Positions 55,931 to 64,000 of a stretch of 64,000 nucleotides of DNA are shown in pieces. The DNA is from Hymenobacter sp. UV11 (GTDB lineage Bacteria; Bacteroidota; Bacteroidia; Cytophagales; Hymenobacteraceae). Where the stretch lies: positions 409,760-473,759 of the forward strand of contig NZ_SRII01000004.1 in NCBI RefSeq assembly GCF_004684095.1, read 5' to 3'. A program made the translations under genes and the position numbers. Each line of letters starts with the position of its first letter. Position 1 is the stretch's first letter. The notes beneath the pieces were generated by a model, which saw nothing but the letters and a program-made list of their open reading frames with translations, did not search any database and was not told the origin of the DNA.

Positions 55931-57307
55931 TTGCTACCAACTGCTATCCCTGCTACTGACGCTGAAAAGCTCGCCACGCCCGAGGCTGGCTGGCGCCACG
56001 CCCGCCAGGGCACCTCGCTAAGTGAAGTACACGCCAGCATTGAGGTGCCGGCCGAGGGCGCCTCGTTCTGGCGCAAGTTTCGGGCCTACTGGGGGCCGGG
56101 CCTGCTGGTGGCCGTAGGCTACATGGACCCCGGCAACTGGGCTACCGACCTGGCCGGCGGCGCCCGCTTCGGCTACACGCTGCTAAGTGTGGTGCTGATT
56201 TCCAACTTCTTCGCCATGCTGTTGCAGCACCTGGCGGCCAAGCTGGGCATCGTGACCGGCCGCGACCTGGCCCAGGCCTGCCGCGACCACTACTCCAAGC
56301 CCGTAGCCATCGGCCTGTGGGTGCTCTGCGAAATTGCCATTGCCGCCTGCGACCTGGCCGAAGTCATCGGCTCGGCCATCGCCCTCAACCTGCTCTTCGG
56401 CCTACCCCTGCCCTGGGGCGTGGCCTTCACCACCCTCGACGTGCTGCTGGTTTTGCTCTTGCAAAACAAAGGCTTCAAGATAATTGAGAGCCTGGTAGCG
56501 GGCCTCATCTTCTTGATATTCATTTGCTTCGCCTATGAGATAATTGCCTCGCACCCCGACTGGCTGGGCCTGGCCAAGGGCCTGGTGCCGCAGCTGCAAG
56601 TCGTGACCAACCCGGCCATGCTCTACGTGGCCATCGGCATTCTGGGCGCCACCGTGATGCCCCACAACCTGTATCTGCACAGCAGCATCGTGCAGGTGCG
56701 CCAGATTGAGCAGACGGAAAAAGGCAAGCGCTCGGCCATCAAGTTTGCCACCATCGACTCGACGGTGGCGCTGTTTCTGGCGTTTTTCGTGAACGCGGCC
56801 ATTCTGGTCACGGCCGCCGCCGCCTTCCACGGCAAGGGCCACGAGGATGTGGCCGACATCGCCGACGCGCACAAGCTGCTAACGCCGGTGCTGGGCGCGG
56901 GTGCGGCCAGTGTCGTCTTCGCCATTGCCCTGCTGGCCTCGGGCCAAAGCTCGACGCTGACGGGCACCCTGGCTGGCCAGATTGTGATGGAAGGCTTTCT
57001 GAATCTGCGGCTTAAGCCCTGGCTGCGCCGGCTCATTACGCGGCTCGTGGCCGTGGTGCCAGCGCTGGTGGTGGCCATCATCTACGGCGAAAAAGGCACC
57101 GGCCAGCTGCTGGTACTCAGCCAGGTTATCCTGTCGCTGCAGCTGTCCTTTGCCGTGGTGCCGCTGGTGCTTTTCACCAACGACAAGCTGAAAATGGGCG
57201 TCTTCGTGAACCGCCCCTGGATGCGCGTGCTGGCCTGGGCCGTGGCCGGGTTGATTATCGTGTTGAACGTGTATTTGCTCTGGCAAACGATGCTGGGGAA
57301 TGAGTAG
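55931..57307 (+). CDS. mntH: Nramp-family divalent metal importer
   Basis: The transporter has about 458 residues and imports Mn(II) or Fe(II) with protons. The open frame begins at a TTG at 55916; no ATG occurs before residue 70. The second TTG at 55931 (then LPTAIPATDAEK) leaves a more normal leader and is preferred. The metal-binding motif in helix 1 is VGYMDPGNWATDLAGG (Asp-Pro-Gly-Asn), and helix 6 has ATVMPHNLYLHSS. About eleven hydrophobic segments follow. Tandem DtxR/MntR-like operators lie upstream, and a TonB receptor gene follows, as expected for a metal-starvation locus. Confidence 0.9.
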   Translation: MLPTAIPATDAEKLATPEAGWRHARQGTSLSEVHASIEVPAEGASFWRKFRAYWGPGLLVAVGYMDPGNWATDLAGGARFGYTLLSVVLISNFFAMLLQHLAAKLGIVTGRDLAQACRDHYSKPVAIGLWVLCEIAIAACDLAEVIGSAIALNLLFGLPLPWGVAFTTLDVLLVLLLQNKGFKIIESLVAGLIFLIFICFAYEIIASHPDWLGLAKGLVPQLQVVTNPAMLYVAIGILGATVMPHNLYLHSSIVQVRQIEQTEKGKRSAIKFATIDSTVALFLAFFVNAAILVTAAAAFHGKGHEDVADIADAHKLLTPVLGAGAASVVFAIALLASGQSSTLTGTLAGQIVMEGFLNLRLKPWLRRLITRLVAVVPALVVAIIYGEKGTGQLLVLSQVILSLQLSFAVVPLVLFTNDKLKMGVFVNRPWMRVLAWAVAGLIIVLNVYLLWQTMLGNE

Positions 57308-57421
57308 GGGGTAGGGGGCACCTTAATAAAAATCCATAACAAGGTCCATTTTTCAAGCGGCTGCAAAGCTGGCTATAGGTAGCGCCTTGCCGTTGCTTCT
57401 CAGGTTTTTATACAAAATTTT

Positions 57422-59875
57422 ATGAAGCAACTTATTCTCTTTCTACTCCTTGCGCCGCTCTGGGCGCTGGCGCAGAGCCCGCTGCGGGGCCAGGTGCAGG
57501 ATGCGGCCGGCCAGCCGCTGCCTTTCGCCAGCGTAGCGGTGCCGGCCCTGGCCCAGGGCACCACGGCCGATGAGCAGGGCCGCTTCACGCTGCCCAGCCT
57601 GCCCGCTGGCCCGCAGCAGCTGCGAGTGAGTGCCGTGGGCTACGCTACGGCCACGCCCACGGCCACGCTGCCCTTCGATAAGCTGTTCACCATCAGGCTA
57701 AAAAGTGAGGGTAGGGAGCTGGCCGAAGTAGTGGTGACGGGCGTGGGCCGGGCCACTGAGTTGCGGCGCTCGCCGGTGCCCATCGCGGCATTGTCGGGCA
57801 AGGAAATCCGGCTCAATGCCAATGCCAACGCCATTGATGCGGCCGTGCGCGGCATTCCGGGCCTGAGCGCCGTGACCACGGGGCCTAACGTGAGCAAGCC
57901 CTTCATTCGGGGGCTGGGCTACAACCGGGTGCTCACGCTCTTCAACGGCCTGCGCCAGGAGGGGCAGCAGTGGGGCGACGAGCACGGCATCGAGGTGGAC
58001 GGCTACGGCGTAGACCGCGTGGAGGTGGTGAAGGGCCCGGCAAGCCTGCTCTACGGCTCCGACGCCGTGGCGGGGGTAGTAAACCTGCTGCCGGGCCTAC
58101 CCACCGGCCCGGCCGGCGAGCTGCATGGCGAAGTATTGAGCGAGTATCAAAGCGTCAATGGGTTAATCGGGAATTCGCTGGGCTTGAATTACCAGAAAAA
58201 CGGCTTTCAGACCAGCTTCCGCGCCAGCCATCGCCTGGCCCGTGACTACCGCAACCCGGTCGATGGCCTCGTGTACAACACCGGGTTTCGGGAGCTGAAC
58301 CTGACCGGCATGGTGGGCGTGCAAAAGGCCTGGGGCGGCGCGCACCTCTGGCTCACGGCCTTCGACGACCACCAGGAAATCCCGGACGGCAGCCGCGACT
58401 CGCTGAGCCGGCGCTTCACCCGGCAGGTGTTCGAGGGCAGCCAGGATGACATCACGAACCGGCCCATGGTGAGCGAGCAGGAATTGAAAAGCTACGCCAT
58501 CAGCGACTTGCGCCAGCACATCCGGCACTACCGGGCCTTTGGCACGGGTGAGGTGCGGCTGGGCCCCGGCGAGCTGCGCGGGCTGCTGGGTGTGCAGCAA
58601 AACCACCGCCAGGAGTTCAACCACCCCACCGCGCCCGCCCAGCCCGGCCTCGACCTGCGCCTTACCACCGCCAACTACCAGGCCCGCTACCTGCTCGACG
58701 CCTGGCGCGGCTACGAGTTAACTATCGGCGCCGGCGGCATGAGCCAAGCCAATACGCATCTGAATGCCACCGATTTCCCCATTCCGGCCTACCGCCTCTT
58801 CGACCTCGGCGGCTTCGGGCTGCTGAAAAAGACTTTCGGCGCGCTGGAGCTGACCGGCGGCCTGCGCTACGACGTGCGCCGCGTGCGCTGGGACGATTTT
58901 TACGTGGCGCCCAACCCCGCCACCGGCTTCGACGGCGCGGCGGAGGGTAGGGCGCCGGGCGCGCAGCTGCAGTTCGCCGACTTTGCCAAAACCTATCGGG
59001 GGCTGTCGGCCAGCCTGGGCGGCAGCTACGCCGCGGGCGAGCACCTGGTGCTGCGAGCAAACGTATCGCGGGGCTACCGCGCGCCCAATATTCCTGAAAT
59101 TGGCTCCAATGGCCTCGACCCCGGCGCGCACATCATCTACCTGGGCAACAGGAATTTTACGCCCGAGTTTAACTGGCAGGAAGATGTGGGCGTGCTCTGG
59201 AAATCGGCCGATTTTGAAGCCAGCGCGGAGGCGTTTTACAACCACGTCGAAAACTTCATTTACCAGGCCAAGCAGTACGACACCCAGGGCCAGGCCCTGA
59301 CCGACGCGCTCGGCAACTCGACCTACCAGTTTGAGCAGGCCGCCGCCAACCTCTACGGCGGCGAGGTGGCCTTCAACCTGCACCCCACGGCCCTGCCCTG
59401 GGTCAGCCTGCGCACCGGCGCGGCGCTGGTCATCGGCCTCAACGAGAACCCCGCCCTGCGCGAGCGCGTGGGCAACGCCGGCCGCTACCTGCCCCTGATA
59501 CCGGCCCCTTCGTCGCGCACCGAGCTGCGCCTCACTGCGCCCGAGCGCGGGGGTAGGCGCCTCACCGCCAGCTACCTGCGCTTCACGGTAGAAGCCACCG
59601 CCACCCAAAGCCGCTTCTACGCCGTGGATGGCGCCGAAACCCGCACGCCCGGCTACGTGCTCTGCGGCCTGGGCGCGGGCACCAGTCTGCGCACCCGCGC
59701 CGGCCGCGAGGTGGCGCAGCTGGTGCTGCAGGCTGACAACCTCTTCGACGTGGCCTACCAGGCCCACCTCAACCGCCTTAAGTACTTCGAGTACTACGCA
59801 GCCTCGCCCAACGGCCGGCTGGGCATCTACAGCCCCGGCCGCAACCTGAGCGTGAAGGTGGTGGTGCCGTTTTAG
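57422..59875 (+). CDS. TonB-dependent receptor, probably for a metal
   Basis: This is an 817-residue outer-membrane transporter with signal MKQLILFLLLAPLWALAQ. A carboxypeptidase-D regulatory-like domain (LRGQVQDAAGQPLPFASVAV) comes first, then the plug: AVRGIPGLSAVTTGPNVSKPFIRGLGYNRVLTLFNGLRQEGQQWGDEHG. The latter resembles ZnuD-type metal receptors (QWGDEHG). VVKGPASLLYGSDAVAGVVN ends the plug. The barrel is complete and ends in SVKVVVPF. It lies 114 bases after the Nramp gene, so outer- and inner-membrane uptake of one metal (Mn, Fe or Zn) can be inferred. Confidence 0.88.
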   Translation: MKQLILFLLLAPLWALAQSPLRGQVQDAAGQPLPFASVAVPALAQGTTADEQGRFTLPSLPAGPQQLRVSAVGYATATPTATLPFDKLFTIRLKSEGRELAEVVVTGVGRATELRRSPVPIAALSGKEIRLNANANAIDAAVRGIPGLSAVTTGPNVSKPFIRGLGYNRVLTLFNGLRQEGQQWGDEHGIEVDGYGVDRVEVVKGPASLLYGSDAVAGVVNLLPGLPTGPAGELHGEVLSEYQSVNGLIGNSLGLNYQKNGFQTSFRASHRLARDYRNPVDGLVYNTGFRELNLTGMVGVQKAWGGAHLWLTAFDDHQEIPDGSRDSLSRRFTRQVFEGSQDDITNRPMVSEQELKSYAISDLRQHIRHYRAFGTGEVRLGPGELRGLLGVQQNHRQEFNHPTAPAQPGLDLRLTTANYQARYLLDAWRGYELTIGAGGMSQANTHLNATDFPIPAYRLFDLGGFGLLKKTFGALELTGGLRYDVRRVRWDDFYVAPNPATGFDGAAEGRAPGAQLQFADFAKTYRGLSASLGGSYAAGEHLVLRANVSRGYRAPNIPEIGSNGLDPGAHIIYLGNRNFTPEFNWQEDVGVLWKSADFEASAEAFYNHVENFIYQAKQYDTQGQALTDALGNSTYQFEQAAANLYGGEVAFNLHPTALPWVSLRTGAALVIGLNENPALRERVGNAGRYLPLIPAPSSRTELRLTAPERGGRRLTASYLRFTVEATATQSRFYAVDGAETRTPGYVLCGLGAGTSLRTRAGREVAQLVLQADNLFDVAYQAHLNRLKYFEYYAASPNGRLGIYSPGRNLSVKVVVPF

Positions 59876-60012
59876 CGGGGGTAGGGGGGTAGGGGTAGGC
59901 ACCCTGGCTATATAAGCGCCACGCTACGTGAAGGCAAGATTAAGGGAAATAGCTGAAAGTGTCTTATACTTGACGCTACGGATTGTTTCTCTTACCCTTA
60001 CCCCTTCGTTCT

Positions 60013-63000
60013 ATGTCGCATACTTACTTAGCCAGAACGTCTTGTGCCCTTGGGATGGGCTTGCTGCTGCACACCGCGGCGTGGGCCCAGGCTGGCCAGC
60101 GGTTTACGCTCATCGGGCGCGTGCGTGATGCCGGCGGGCAGGGCTTGCCGGGCGCCACGGTGCTGCTGAAGGGCACGACCCAGGGCGCTACCACCGGCCT
60201 CGACGGCGCGTACTCGCTCACTGGCACCCAGGCGCCGGGTGCCTACACGCTCACGTTTTCGCTGGTAGGCTACAAAACGGAGTCGCGCTCGGTGACGCTG
60301 GGCGGCGCCGAAACCGTGACCACCGACGTGCTGCTGGCCGAAAGCCACCAGAACCTCGACGAGGTGGTGGTGGTGGGCTCCACGGTGACGACCAGCCGGC
60401 GCGAGCTGGGCAACGCCATCAGTACCATCAGCGGTAATGACTTGACGCAGAGTGGTTCGGGCGGTGTGCTCAACTCGCTGCAGGGCAAGGTGCCGGGCGC
60501 GCAGATAACGCAGAACTCGGGCGACCCGTCCGGCTCCATTTCGGTGCGCCTGCGCGGGGTGCACTCGCTGGCCGGCTCTTCGGACCCGCTCTACGTCATC
60601 GACGGTGTCATCATCAGCAATGCCAGCACCAACGTGTCGCAGCTGGCGCTCAGCAACGACATTGGCGTGGCCAACGCCGGCCAGAACCGCCTGGCCGACC
60701 TCAACCCCAACGACATTGCCAGCATCAACGTCATCAACGGGGCGGCGGCGGCGGCGCAGTATGGCTCGCGGGCCTCAAACGGGGTAGTGCTCATCACCAC
60801 CAAGCGCGGGCAGGCGGGCGCGCCGCGGGTGTCGTTCAGCACCAGCTTTCAGCTCAACGAGCTGCGCCACATGGTGCCGGTGAATACCTACGGCAAGCAG
60901 TTTGGCTACGCTGGGCTGCGGCTCTACACCATCGGCGCGCCGGCGGTGGCCGCCAATCCCGGCACCACGACCACTGGCATCACCCGCGCGGGCGTGACGA
61001 CGCAGCTGGCTACCAACCTGGTAGATGTGACGCGCTACAACTACTTCGACCAGATTTTTCAGAAGGGCTACGGCACCGACGATGCCGTGTCGGTGGCTGG
61101 CGGCTCGGAGCGCACGCAGTATTACTTTTCGCTGGGCTACCTCAAAAACCAGGGCATCATCAAGGGCACCGACTTCACGCGCTACAACCTGCGGGCGCGC
61201 ATCGACCAGCGCCTCACCAGCTGGGCAAAGGTGTCGGCGGGCCTGAGCTACATCAACAGCTTTTCGAATGAGAAGGCCAACGGCAACGTCTTCTACAGCC
61301 CCATTAATTCGGTCAACATCACCAACAACATCTACGATATCACGCAGCGCGACGCCAGCGGCAACCTGCTGGCCGTGGAGCCCACCCGCGTGAACCCGCT
61401 CTCGACCATCGAGGACATGAAATTCACGCAGGGCATCAACCGCACCATCAGCGACGTGCAGGTGAACCTGACGCCCCTCAAGGGACTAAGCGTGGACTAC
61501 GTGCTGGGCGTGGATGCCTACTCGCAGGCCGGCCAGAGCTACATCCGGCCCTACCCCTACCAGGCCACTGCGGGCCTGCCGGCCGCGCGCTACCCCCTCG
61601 GCTACGCCGCCAACGGCAACAACGTGGTGCTCCAGCTCAACTCCGATGTGAACGTGGGCTACGAGCATTATTTCACCGAAAACCTGAAGTTGAACCTGCT
61701 CGCCGGCTACAGCTATCAGTATAGCCAGCAGGACTATACCACCACCCAAGGCCAGAACCTGGCGCCCTTCATCACCACCGTGAGCGGGGCCTCGAATACC
61801 ACCGTGACCTCGGCCTACGCGCTCGACCGCTTCGATTTGAGCGGCTACTACGGGCAGGCCACGGTGGGCTTCCACAACCTGGCTTTCATCACCGGCTCGC
61901 TGCGGCGCGACCGCTCCTCCAAGTTTTCAGAAACGCAAACCAACCAGCTTTACCCCAAAATCAGCGGCTCGCTGGTGGTGTCGGACCTGGGTTTTTGGCA
62001 AAATGCGGGCTATGCCAAGGCCTTTAACAGCCTCAAGCTGCGCGCCAGCTACGGTGAGGCCGGCAACCTCACGGGTATCAATTCCTACGACCGGTTTTAT
62101 CAGTTTCAGCCGGTCGGGTTTTTAGGTAAGAATACCATCGTGCCCGGCACCCAACTGGCCAACCCCGCCGTGCGCCCCGAGCGCATGGCCGAGTTTGAGT
62201 TTGGCGCCGACCTGGGCTTCCTCAATGACCGGCTGGGGTTGGGCATCACGGCTTATCGCCAGAAAATCACCGACTTGGTAGTGCGCCGTAACCTGGCCGC
62301 CAGCACCGGCGGCTCGACCATTATCAACAACGTGGGTTCAATGGAAAACCGCGGCCTGGAAGTGGTGCTGAGCGCTACCCCCGTCAAAGCCAGCGGCTTC
62401 ACCTGGGATATTGCTCTCATTTACAACCGCAACCGCAACAAGGTGCTCGACCTGCCCGGCTCGAATGGCGCCACCCAGGCCATCTCGATTGACAACGCCG
62501 CCGGCGCGCCGGTGTACCTGCTCAACGGCCAGCCGGCGGGCGTGTTCTACGGCTCGGCCTACGCCCGCAACCCCGACGGCTCGCTGCTGCTCACGCCCCA
62601 GGGCTTTGCGCAGGACGAGCGTACCACCGGCCAGGCCGTGGGCAGCACCACGTTTGTGCCCTCGCGCGGGGCCGACGGCCAACCCAGCTACGCCGCCGGC
62701 ACGGCCGTGGCCAACGCCGTAATCGGCAACCCCAACCCCAACTGGACGGGCTCGCTCAACACCACGTTTGCCTACAAAAAGCTGTCGCTACACGTGCTGC
62801 TCGACGCCGTGCAGGGCGTCAGCGTCTTCAACGCCGACAAGCGCACCCGGCAGGGGGTAGGGCTCGGCGACCTGGCCGAGCAGGAGCTGCGCGGCAGCCT
62901 GCCCCGCGGCTCCATCTTCGCCCTCTACAACACTCAGGAGTTTCGGGTGGACGACGGCTCGTATGTGAAGCTGCGCGAGCTGGCCCTGAGCTACACGCTG

Positions 63001-63192
63001 CCCACCATCAGCAAGTACCTCAATGCCTTAACGGTGTCAGTGGTGGGCCGCAACCTTTACTCGTGGGATAACTACAACGGTTTCGACCCCGAAACCAGCG
63101 CCGGCGGCTCCTCCGATTTGCTGCGCGCCATCGACTTCGGCAACGTGCCGATTCCGCGGGTGTACCAACTCAAGCTGGCGGCTACTTTCTAG
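60013..63192 (+). CDS. SusC/RagA-family TonB-linked outer-membrane protein
   Basis: The protein has 1059 residues from the ATG at 60013 (MSHTYLARTSCALGMGLLLH, signal to AWAQ); the upstream TTG at 59983 is less likely. The regulatory-like domain reads LIGRVRDAGGQGLPGATVLLKGTTQGATTG. The plug has SISVRLRGVHSLAG, YVIDGVIISN, and AAAAQYGSRASNGVVLITTKRG. The C-terminus PRVYQLKLAATF is a beta signal. The SusD partner begins 145 bases downstream, past an inverted repeat. The two would form a second SusCD nutrient importer in this window. Confidence 0.94.
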   Translation: MSHTYLARTSCALGMGLLLHTAAWAQAGQRFTLIGRVRDAGGQGLPGATVLLKGTTQGATTGLDGAYSLTGTQAPGAYTLTFSLVGYKTESRSVTLGGAETVTTDVLLAESHQNLDEVVVVGSTVTTSRRELGNAISTISGNDLTQSGSGGVLNSLQGKVPGAQITQNSGDPSGSISVRLRGVHSLAGSSDPLYVIDGVIISNASTNVSQLALSNDIGVANAGQNRLADLNPNDIASINVINGAAAAAQYGSRASNGVVLITTKRGQAGAPRVSFSTSFQLNELRHMVPVNTYGKQFGYAGLRLYTIGAPAVAANPGTTTTGITRAGVTTQLATNLVDVTRYNYFDQIFQKGYGTDDAVSVAGGSERTQYYFSLGYLKNQGIIKGTDFTRYNLRARIDQRLTSWAKVSAGLSYINSFSNEKANGNVFYSPINSVNITNNIYDITQRDASGNLLAVEPTRVNPLSTIEDMKFTQGINRTISDVQVNLTPLKGLSVDYVLGVDAYSQAGQSYIRPYPYQATAGLPAARYPLGYAANGNNVVLQLNSDVNVGYEHYFTENLKLNLLAGYSYQYSQQDYTTTQGQNLAPFITTVSGASNTTVTSAYALDRFDLSGYYGQATVGFHNLAFITGSLRRDRSSKFSETQTNQLYPKISGSLVVSDLGFWQNAGYAKAFNSLKLRASYGEAGNLTGINSYDRFYQFQPVGFLGKNTIVPGTQLANPAVRPERMAEFEFGADLGFLNDRLGLGITAYRQKITDLVVRRNLAASTGGSTIINNVGSMENRGLEVVLSATPVKASGFTWDIALIYNRNRNKVLDLPGSNGATQAISIDNAAGAPVYLLNGQPAGVFYGSAYARNPDGSLLLTPQGFAQDERTTGQAVGSTTFVPSRGADGQPSYAAGTAVANAVIGNPNPNWTGSLNTTFAYKKLSLHVLLDAVQGVSVFNADKRTRQGVGLGDLAEQELRGSLPRGSIFALYNTQEFRVDDGSYVKLRELALSYTLPTISKYLNALTVSVVGRNLYSWDNYNGFDPETSAGGSSDLLRAIDFGNVPIPRVYQLKLAATF

Positions 63193-63213
63193 GGTTGTTA
63201 ATTACCAAAAGGC

Positions 63214-63305
63214 CGTCATGCAGACCGAAGGGAAGCATCTCGTTCGCTTCGTTCACGGGTCGTTTAACGGGGCGGGCGAGATGCTTCCCTTCGGTCTGCA
63301 TGACG
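63214..63305. repeat. Inverted repeat, family 3 (copy 2), between susC and susD
   Basis: Perfect 29-base arms (63214-63242 and 63277-63305), beginning CGTCATGCAGACCGAAGGGA, share CGTCATGC and GAAGCATCTC with the 60-bp repeat at 24886-25025. It lies in the gap between the paired susC and susD genes. Confidence 0.9.
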
Positions 63306-63337
63306 TTCCATTCATCCTTCTTCGCCATCAATTAGAT

Positions 63338-64000
63338 ATGAAACGCATCCTCTACCTCGCCGCCCTGCTCGCGCTCGGCGCCTGCAATAAAGAATTTCAG
63401 AACCCAAGCACGGCCAGCCAAACGCAAGTCGTGACCTCGTCCGACGGCCTGCTCACACTCTGCAACGGCCTGCAGTATCGCTACACCACCAACGGCCTGC
63501 TGAGCGTGCTCTACAACGCCACCGCCCTGGGCGGCCTCAGCACCCGCGAGCTGGCTATCCTGAACGTGGGCAATATCGAGGAATACAACGTGAGCCTGGG
63601 CGCCGGCAATGTGAGCAACAGCAACGGCGTGGTGCGCAACGTGTGGACGCAGTGCCAGCTGGTGCGTGCCAATGCCGACCTGGTGCTGGCCAACGTCGGC
63701 AATGCGCCGGAGGTGGGCACCCGTAGCGGCATCGTGGCCTACGCCAGCATTTTTCGGGCGCTGGCGCTAGGCACGCTGGCTGAGTTTTTTGAGCAAGCCC
63801 CGCTGGTAACCGGCGACAACGCACCCTTCGTGCCCCGCGCCCAGCTACTGGCCGAGGCCGTGACGCAGCTCGAAACCGCCGCTACGCAGCTGGCCGCCAC
63901 GCCCGTTTCGGCCGATTTTACCAGCAAGGTTGTGCCCGGCCTCGACCTGGCCAACACGCTGCAGGCCCTCATCGCCCGCTATAGCCTGGAGGCTGGCAAC
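63338..64000 (+). CDS. SusD/RagB-family lipoprotein, cut by the window end
   Basis: An open frame of at least 221 codons runs off the window edge. It begins MKRILYLAALLALGACNKEF, with lipobox LGAC. The visible part has helical TPR-like segments typical of SusD: RNVWTQCQLVRANADLVLANVGN, ASIFRALALGTLAEFFEQAPLVTGDN, LLAEAVTQLETAATQLA. It should be the surface partner of the SusC protein just upstream. The C-terminal half is not available. Confidence 0.85.
   Translation, partial: MKRILYLAALLALGACNKEFQNPSTASQTQVVTSSDGLLTLCNGLQYRYTTNGLLSVLYNATALGGLSTRELAILNVGNIEEYNVSLGAGNVSNSNGVVRNVWTQCQLVRANADLVLANVGNAPEVGTRSGIVAYASIFRALALGTLAEFFEQAPLVTGDNAPFVPRAQLLAEAVTQLETAATQLAATPVSADFTSKVVPGLDLANTLQALIARYSLEAGN

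Overview
The window reads as chromosomal DNA of a GC-rich Bacteroidota bacterium, most likely Hymenobacter or a close relative. This is inferred from the SusC/SusD outer-membrane pairs, several TonB-dependent receptors with carboxypeptidase-D-like N-terminal domains, a lamin-tail surface protein with a FlgD-like C-terminus, DUF1501/DUF1800 neighbours and promoters of the Bacteroidota type (TAnnTTTG at -7). No rRNA, tRNA, CRISPR array, integrase or insertion sequence was seen.

Layout. 1-5.3 kb: a SusC/SusD/lipoprotein uptake operon. 5.4-9.2 kb, minus strand: a methionine/sulfur operon (metX, metY, a peroxiredoxin-like gene) behind a good promoter, a SAM-I-type riboswitch and a short reading frame ending in four consecutive cysteine codons. 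9.3-25.9 kb: LysM protein, small lipoproteins, an erythromycin-esterase-like fusion protein, a compact M1-like peptidase, a YbhN-like membrane protein, a TonB receptor with a long disordered tail, dxs, MscS, an aldo/keto reductase, a DUF4136 lipoprotein, a Gfo/Idh/MocA oxidoreductase and a pirin. 26.0-27.7 kb: a two-gene cassette of an SMC/ABC-type ATPase and a probable PD-(D/E)XK nuclease, with an AT-rich core. This is the best candidate for an undescribed defence-type system. 27.8-46.6 kb: cytochrome c plus PQQ-type sugar dehydrogenase, a hydrolase, envelope proteins, the DUF1501/DUF1800 pair, a retropepsin-like protein, the lamin-tail protein, asd, a low-GC DUF1353 gene, and S41 and S9 peptidases. 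46.7-49.4 kb: a probable copper locus (His/Met-rich outer-membrane protein, Cys-rich four-helix-bundle protein, HMA-AraC fusion regulator). 50.3-53.9 kb: a cobalamin riboswitch controlling a BtuB-like receptor and a beta-propeller lipoprotein. 54-64 kb: alkyladenine-type DNA glycosylase, a CDF transporter, an Nramp transporter behind DtxR/MntR-like operators, a TonB receptor, and a SusC gene with its SusD partner cut by the window edge.

Two sequence-level features cut across the genes. Many intergenic gaps carry long, often near-perfect inverted repeats belonging to several families, a few of which intrude on start or stop codons. The octamer GGGGTAGG (or its complement) occurs dozens of times on both strands, inside and between genes. 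Metal, B12 and nutrient acquisition across the outer membrane, plus sulfur amino acid synthesis, dominate the recognisable functions.
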